Shown here piece after piece: positions 59,158 to 64,000 of a stretch of 64,000 bases of DNA. The position numbers were made by a program, and so were the translations under genes. The notes under the pieces are model-generated. The model was given only the letters and a program-made list of their open reading frames with translations, made no database searches and was not told the DNA's origin. This DNA is from Ruminococcaceae bacterium UBA3215 (GTDB lineage Bacteria > Bacillota > Clostridia > Oscillospirales > Ruminococcaceae): positions 38,510 through 102,509 of the forward strand of contig DEWH01000024.1 of assembly GCA_002363155.1 (NCBI GenBank), in the 5' to 3' direction. The stretch's first letter is position 1, and the number at the start of each line of letters is the position of its first letter.

Positions 59158-59316
59158 AGAGCCGCTCGCGCTCGAGAAGGGTCGCTCGCGCTCGAGAAGG
59201 GTCGCTTGCGCTCGAGAGGGTCGCGCACGGCGCTCGAGACTGGGGGCACCCCTTTTGTGAACAAAAGGGGTGCCCCCAGACCCCCTCCTCAAAAAACTTT
59301 AATCGCTTCGCGCTTA
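59158..59316. repeat. right inverted repeat of the ABC exporter cassette
   Basis: Four tandem units (TCGCTCGCGCTCGAGAAGGG type, 59164-59240), then a perfect long stem GGGGGCACCCCTTTTGT/ACAAAAGGGGTGCCCCC (59242-59278), ACCCCCTCCTCAAAAAACTTTAAT and CGCTTCGCGC. It is the reverse complement of 55328-55473 with a few changes. Confidence 0.88.
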
Positions 59317-59349
59317 TTTACAGAACAGTTGAAAATGAACAGATACATC

Positions 59350-59380
59350 AAGTGCAGAGAAAAAATCTCTGCACTTTTTC
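59350..59380 (+). terminator. intrinsic terminator after the exporter pair
   Basis: AGTGCAGAGA-AAAAA-TCTCTGCACT followed by TTTTTC. Confidence 0.9.
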
Positions 59381-59489
59381 AAATATTCATAAAAAACACT
59401 GCCACATCAGAAATAACTGCGTATAAATAAACAGAAAGCAAAAAACAAATGATTATTTTCTCATTGAGTTCTTCATAAAATTTTCTCTC

Positions 59490-59720
59490 CAAATGACGTA
59501 CCCCGATGAAACAACAAACTGCTTACGGTTGTTTTATCGGGGTGCGTCATATTATTCTGGAGTCTTTGCCAACCCCACTGCATTTCAGTCTGTACCAGTC
59601 CAAAGAAGCATCTTTGAAATACAGCATTGGTTTAGGGTGTCCAGCCCCCTTTTTTAAAGGGGGCTGGCGGGGTCAGGGGCAGCGCCCCGTCTTAAACTCT
59701 CTTCAAACTCTCTTCAAATT
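59490..59720. repeat. modular intergenic repeat, copy 10, with an adjacent long hairpin
   Basis: First a ~58 bp hairpin (59491-59549: ATGACG.ACCCCGAT.AAACAAC paired with GTTGTTT.ATCGGGGT.CGTCAT), possibly a terminator for the opposite gene. Then an inverted type 1 cassette (59562-59632), core CCCCCTTTTTTAAAGGGGG, GGGGCAGCGCCCC and a CTCTCTT tract. It lies between the exporter pair and the convergent ABC-F gene. Confidence 0.8.
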
Positions 59721-59723
59721 CTC

Positions 59724-61655
59724 TCAGACATCTTCTCCCGATATCTCTTCCAATCTCTCGGAAGCCTCTGCCCACTCATCTGTCTGTGCGTCGAGTTCGG
59801 ACTGCAGTTCGCCGAGCTGCAAGCCGAGGGCGGTGATCTTTTCGTAATCTGCGGAAAGTTCGGGAGACTGCATCTGCGCCGTGATCTCGGCGATCTGCGC
59901 TTCGAGCTCCGCTATCCGCGCTTCCGCACGGGATACGCGGGTCGTAAGCTTGCGGATATCGCTCTGGAGTTCCTTACGGCGCTTGTAATCAAGCTTGTTG
60001 GAGCTGTCGGCGGCAGGCTTCTCCGCTTTTGCAGCTGTGAGGACTGCCGCGCCCTCAGATGCCGCAAGATAATCGTCGTACCCGCCGTTGATGCTCTGCG
60101 CACCGCCCGGCGAAAGCTTGTACAGCCGGGTCGAGATCTTGTTTATAAGATAGCGGTCATGGGAGATTATAAATACCGTTCCGCCATAGTTCGCAAGCGC
60201 ATCTTCCAGAGCCTCGCGGGAGTTTATGTCGAGATGGTTCGTAGGTTCGTCAAGCAGCAGGAAGTTGCAGCCGCTCAGCATCAGTTTCAGCAATGCCACA
60301 CGCGCCTTTTCGCCGCCGCTCAGAACGCCTACCTTCTTGAACACGTCCTCGCCGCTGAAAAGAAAGCTGCCGAGCGCAGTCCTCACCTGTGTCTGCGACA
60401 TTTTCGGGTACGCGTCCCAGATCTCGTCCATTACCGTCTTGCTGTCTGTAAGTCCGGTCATAAGCTGATCGTAATAACCTGCGCGCACAGCCGGACCGTA
60501 GGTGACATTCCCCGTTTCCGGCGCAAGCTCCTTCATCAGTATCCGGAAAAGCGTAGTCTTGCCGCTGCCGTTAGCGCCAAGCAGGAATACCCGCTCGCCC
60601 TTGTGCACCTCTATGTCCACACCGCCGAACAGCTTCTCGCCGTCAAAGCTCATGGACACATTCTTCGCCGTCATTATCTCGTCCGTTACCGGATCTGTGC
60701 AGTGGAACGAGAACCGCAGCTTCTTCGGAAGTACCTGCGGCTTTACGAGATCCGCTTCGAGACGCTCGATCTGCTTTTCCTTGCTTGCTATCGTAATATA
60801 GTTGCGCTCCTGGTTGAAGCGTTTCTGCTGCTCGATAATGCCTTTGATACGGTTGATCTCTTCAAGCTGGTTTTCGTAATGCCGCCACGCTATTTCAAGA
60901 TCTTCCTCCTTTTTCTTTCGGTATGCGCTGTACCCGCCCTTGTATGCGGTGAGCCGTTTGTTCTCAAGCTCGAATGTGCGGGTAGTTACAGTGTCGAGGA
61001 AGTAACGGTCATGGGAGATGATGATGTATGCGCCCCGGTAGTCCAGCAGGAACTTTTCAAGCCATGTAGATGCCGCGATATCGAGGTGGTTGGTGGGCTC
61101 GTCGAGAAGCAGTAGATTTGCTTCGGATAAAAGCAGCTTTGCAAGCTGCACCTTCGCCTTTTCTCCTCCGCTCAGCACCGAGACCGGCTTTTCCTGCTCC
61201 TCAAGCGAAAAACCGAGACCGAGCAGGCTGCTCATTGCGCGGGTGCGGTAGGTAAGTCCGCCCTCCGACTCGAACCGTTCGCGGAGAAGCATCTGCTTTT
61301 CCAGCTGTTCGGGAGTGGGGCTTCCGCTGCCGATCTCCGCGTTAAGCTCGTCAAGCTCGATTTCAAGCTTCATCAGCGGCGCGAATACAGACAGCACTTC
61401 ATCATACACGCTGACCGAGCTGTCGCGGATAACGTGCTGCTCCATATAGCCGAGGACGGCGTCCTTCGATTTCACGAACTCGCCGCCGTCATATTCAACT
61501 TCGCCGCGAATCGCCTTGAAAAGCGTTGTCTTGCCGCAGCCGTTCACGCCGACAAGACCGATCCTGTCGCCTTTCTCTACCTCGAATGTTACGCCGCCGA
61601 AAAGCATTTCCGCGCCGAAGTAAAGCGTTATATCTTTTGCGTTAAAAATTGCCAT
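59724..61655 (-). CDS. ABC-F family ATPase
   Basis: 643 residues and two ATPase domains in one chain with no membrane part. First: GVNGCGKTT, LSGGEKAKVQLAKLLL, LLLDEPTNHLD; second: GANGSGKTT, LSGGEKARVALLKLML, LLLDEPTNHLD. The linker between them (about 235-315) is the charged P-site interaction region. The C-terminal coiled coil (about 555-640) is rich in Glu/Arg/Leu. Members act on the ribosome as translation factors or in antibiotic protection; which one cannot be told here. Confidence 0.94.
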   Translation of the reverse strand: MAIFNAKDITLYFGAEMLFGGVTFEVEKGDRIGLVGVNGCGKTTLFKAIRGEVEYDGGEFVKSKDAVLGYMEQHVIRDSSVSVYDEVLSVFAPLMKLEIELDELNAEIGSGSPTPEQLEKQMLLRERFESEGGLTYRTRAMSSLLGLGFSLEEQEKPVSVLSGGEKAKVQLAKLLLSEANLLLLDEPTNHLDIAASTWLEKFLLDYRGAYIIISHDRYFLDTVTTRTFELENKRLTAYKGGYSAYRKKKEEDLEIAWRHYENQLEEINRIKGIIEQQKRFNQERNYITIASKEKQIERLEADLVKPQVLPKKLRFSFHCTDPVTDEIMTAKNVSMSFDGEKLFGGVDIEVHKGERVFLLGANGSGKTTLFRILMKELAPETGNVTYGPAVRAGYYDQLMTGLTDSKTVMDEIWDAYPKMSQTQVRTALGSFLFSGEDVFKKVGVLSGGEKARVALLKLMLSGCNFLLLDEPTNHLDINSREALEDALANYGGTVFIISHDRYLINKISTRLYKLSPGGAQSINGGYDDYLAASEGAAVLTAAKAEKPAADSSNKLDYKRRKELQSDIRKLTTRVSRAEARIAELEAQIAEITAQMQSPELSADYEKITALGLQLGELQSELDAQTDEWAEASERLEEISGEDV

Positions 61656-61669
61656 TTCTGTAAATTTCC

Positions 61670-62950
61670 TTAAATGTTGGCGGTATTGTAGCCGGAGATG
61701 TGCAGGACTCTGAATTCCGCACAGCCTACGGACAGCAGCGATACCGAGGAATACCGGTCATTTGAGATCAGGTAATCCCGCACGTTCCCGTCGCCGTCAG
61801 CCATAACGCCGGTTATCATATACTCGGCGACTGCCCTATCGCCGATAACGAACTGCACCACATCGCCGATATCTCCGCCGCCTGCCGATGTTTCACAGCC
61901 TGCAAGTCCGAATCCGCTGTTTGTGAGAACGTACTTGTAAAACGCTTCCCGATCAAACCAGCTTTTCGAGCAGCCGGTCTTTTTGCGCTCGGTATTGACC
62001 TCTTCGTCGTACCATTTCCACTGGTCATACCTGTCGCCCTGCGCGTCCATGGGAATATAGCCCTCGAAAATGCACCGGGAAACGAAATTTGCGTCATTCT
62101 CGTCATATTCGGCAAATGCGCCGTTCCCGGAAAAGCCGTTTATAGCTGCATTTGCGGCAATGTCGCGGGCATAGTCGAATTCCGGCTCAGGGTAAAGTGC
62201 GGTGTCCGGGGCGGAGAATGAGACCGCGGAAATGCCGGTTTTGAGCATCTCAAGAGCCGGCGCGGTGTATTTCGGGAATAATGTGTACGCAAGATCGCTC
62301 TGTGTGAGGCGGTTCGCTTCAAGCACCTTGTCCAGCCCGGCTTCAAAATATACACGGGAGGGTCTGTCGGTAGTATGCTCCTCTATAAGCAGATCCTTGT
62401 TTTCACGGTTGAGCACGAATGTGTGGGTTTCGCCGCGGACGATCGCATGCCGTCCGGTGGTGACGTAGCCCGACTCCGATGAAAGAAGCAGCTCTATTTC
62501 GACTTTTTCCGAGCGCTGGACTTCATGCCGGCGGCGGACGTAAAGCGAGACTGCGCATTCCGCGAAAGCGAGATCGACCGGGCATTGCTTTGCAAGCCAG
62601 ACCTCATATTCGAGGGAGCATTCGTCGAAAAGTTCGCACACAACCTGTTTTTCGTAAAACCGGGAGATCTTTTCCGGTTTAAGAGCACCAAGACCGGCGT
62701 AGTAGTATTTAAAAAAGTCGGTGAGAAGAAGCTCTTCCTCCTCGGTAACAACTTTGCCGGTCATAGTGAGATCGACTTTCGTTGATGATGCCGGGGAGTA
62801 TTCAACGCCGTAAAGATCCTTGTTAATCAGCTCGTCCAGAGTGTTCTCGACATTGAACACGTCCCAGAAAAGAAAAAGGCCGACAACATAGATAGCCGTC
62901 AGAACGACAACTATCATCGCTGTCAGCACAGTTTTGAATTTGCGGTTCAT
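61670..62950 (-). CDS. membrane-anchored degenerate amidase-like protein
   Basis: 426 residues. Signal-anchor helix (about 8-28) and an extracytoplasmic domain of about 200 residues. The C-terminal part (about 265-420) fits the Amidase_6 pattern (DYARDIAANAAIN...NDANFVSRCIFEGYIPM...WYYDEE...FYKYVLTNSGF). The usual catalytic 'DCTNFVS' reads 'NDANFVS', so the Cys is gone, and the later 'HS' is not seen. Probably non-enzymatic. Translationally coupled to the small gene upstream (stop and start 1 base apart). Confidence 0.7.
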   Translation of the reverse strand: MNRKFKTVLTAMIVVVLTAIYVVGLFLFWDVFNVENTLDELINKDLYGVEYSPASSTKVDLTMTGKVVTEEEELLLTDFFKYYYAGLGALKPEKISRFYEKQVVCELFDECSLEYEVWLAKQCPVDLAFAECAVSLYVRRRHEVQRSEKVEIELLLSSESGYVTTGRHAIVRGETHTFVLNRENKDLLIEEHTTDRPSRVYFEAGLDKVLEANRLTQSDLAYTLFPKYTAPALEMLKTGISAVSFSAPDTALYPEPEFDYARDIAANAAINGFSGNGAFAEYDENDANFVSRCIFEGYIPMDAQGDRYDQWKWYDEEVNTERKKTGCSKSWFDREAFYKYVLTNSGFGLAGCETSAGGGDIGDVVQFVIGDRAVAEYMITGVMADGDGNVRDYLISNDRYSSVSLLSVGCAEFRVLHISGYNTANI

Positions 62951-62951
62951 A

Positions 62952-63122
62952 TCAGGACCAGCCGCAGTCGTCGTATTCTGCCCATTTGTTGTAGGCGGTC
63001 TGCTGGGTAAGTTTAAAAACGATATATACGGCCGCAGTAATTATGAGCGCAACAGCAGCAAAAACAGGGATCAGCATTGATGCTGTCGAAGTTGTTTTCT
63101 GCGGAACAGATGAATTAGTCAT
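62952..63122 (-). CDS. small membrane protein upstream of the amidase-like gene
   Basis: 56 residues, ATG at 63120-63122 with AGGA 8 bases before. One helix (about 15-37, SMLIPVFAAVALIITAAVYIVF), then a polar end with 'YDDCGWS'. Stops 1 base before the next start. No family recognised; probably a partner of the amidase-like protein. Confidence 0.7.
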   Translation of the reverse strand: MTNSSVPQKTTSTASMLIPVFAAVALIITAAVYIVFKLTQQTAYNKWAEYDDCGWS

Positions 63123-63245
63123 GTTATCAGTCCTTTCGAGGGGTTTTTATTGTACACCTTTTATATTATACTATATTGAAATGGTTTTGTCAATTGGTGA
63201 AAAATAGCAAAAAAGAAAAATTTTTAAAAAATCGAAAAAATTCCC

Positions 63246-63274
63246 TTGACAAACGGAAAAAGACGTGATATAAT
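63246..63274 (+). promoter_or_regulatory. rRNA promoter P1
   Basis: Perfect TTGACA (63246-63251), 17 bp, perfect TATAAT (63269-63274). Confidence 0.88.
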
Positions 63275-63350
63275 AGTGCCATTCCACCACTTCCGGGGAC
63301 AAGCCGGAAAGCCGGTCAAAAAATTTTTTTGAAAAAAATTGAAAAAGGTA

Positions 63351-63379
63351 TTGACAAAGCGAAGAGATTGTGGTAGAAT
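63351..63379 (+). promoter_or_regulatory. rRNA promoter P2
   Basis: TTGACA (63351-63356), 17 bp, TAGAAT (63374-63379), 105 bp after P1. The leader to the 16S gene holds an unremarkable AT-rich sequence with TTGAAAATTGAACA at 63487. Confidence 0.85.
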
Positions 63380-63634
63380 ATTAAAGCTGTCGAGAAGAAG
63401 AGGTTTTTCGGAGACAGCGTCACATGAGCGAAAGCGAATGTGAGTATTTGCGAGAACGCGGAGCGTTGGAGCAAATACGAGGCACCTTGAAAATTGAACA
63501 GCAGACAAGAACGAATTAACGAACCCTTGATATTCAAGGAAAAAGATAATTTCGGATAAACAATAATGTTTTAAGTAATGTTAGTGTTTGGACGGAGCTA
63601 AATCAAACGATATTAATTGAAAGATTAATATACA

Positions 63635-64000
<366 letters not shown>

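Overview
The window looks like a chromosomal segment around the replication origin of a low-to-mid GC anaerobic Firmicute. The 16S rRNA 5' end at 63.64-64.0 kb resembles Clostridium cluster IV / Oscillospiraceae, close to the [Eubacterium] siraeum type as I recall it; no search was run. Spore/clostridial-type gene order, AGGAGG-like ribosome binding sites and TTGACA-17-TATAAT promoters agree with this.

Layout. 0-1.2 kb: end of a probable recA, recX and a zinc-ribbon membrane protein. 1.5-7 kb (minus strand): a large membrane protein with a disordered tail, serS, parB and parA. 7-10.6 kb: an orphan zinc-type solute-binding lipoprotein, and a lipoprotein/response-regulator pair. 11-14.5 kb: a P-type ATPase homologue with several broken catalytic motifs, followed by a DUF368 polyprenyl-phosphate transporter. 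15-28.3 kb: a FliD-like small protein, a zinc-ribbon/TIR-like protein, tsaD, an XRE regulator, a duplicated locus interrupted by an AT-rich gene, yicC, a Wzz-like protein, rsmG-mnmG with three parS sites, a class II aldolase, a PflX-like radical SAM protein and rsmI. 28.3-37.4 kb: the origin region, with remB-recF-yaaA-dnaN-dnaA on the minus strand and SRP RNA-dnaX-ybaB-recR on the plus strand. Gene direction switches between dnaA and the SRP RNA.

37.8-52.6 kb: a patatin, then a consistent plus-strand cluster of ten genes. It has two LolD/MacB-type ATPases (one fused to a C-terminal AbrB-like domain), a large CBM-like/solute-binding secreted protein, two MalF/MalG-type permease pairs, an NHL-TPR membrane protein, a Yip1-family membrane protein and a DUF5696-like secreted protein. 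I read this as one glycan uptake/processing system that uses ATPases of an unexpected type. It is the strongest candidate here for a poorly described system.

52.8-55.1 kb: an HMA metallochaperone and a CadA-like P1B ATPase under a perfect ArsR/SmtB-type operator. 55.6-59.2 kb: a heterodimeric ABC exporter flanked by inverted ~150 bp repeats. 59.7-63.1 kb: an ABC-F ATPase, a degenerate amidase-like membrane protein and a small membrane protein. 63.2-64 kb: tandem rRNA promoters and the start of 16S rRNA.

Most larger gene-free gaps are filled by structured repeats: (i) a modular element with a fixed hairpin core and exchangeable side cassettes, at least ten copies; (ii) arrays of mini-hairpins, in at least three forms; (iii) the inverted repeats around the exporter. 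These are the main structure not explained by genes.
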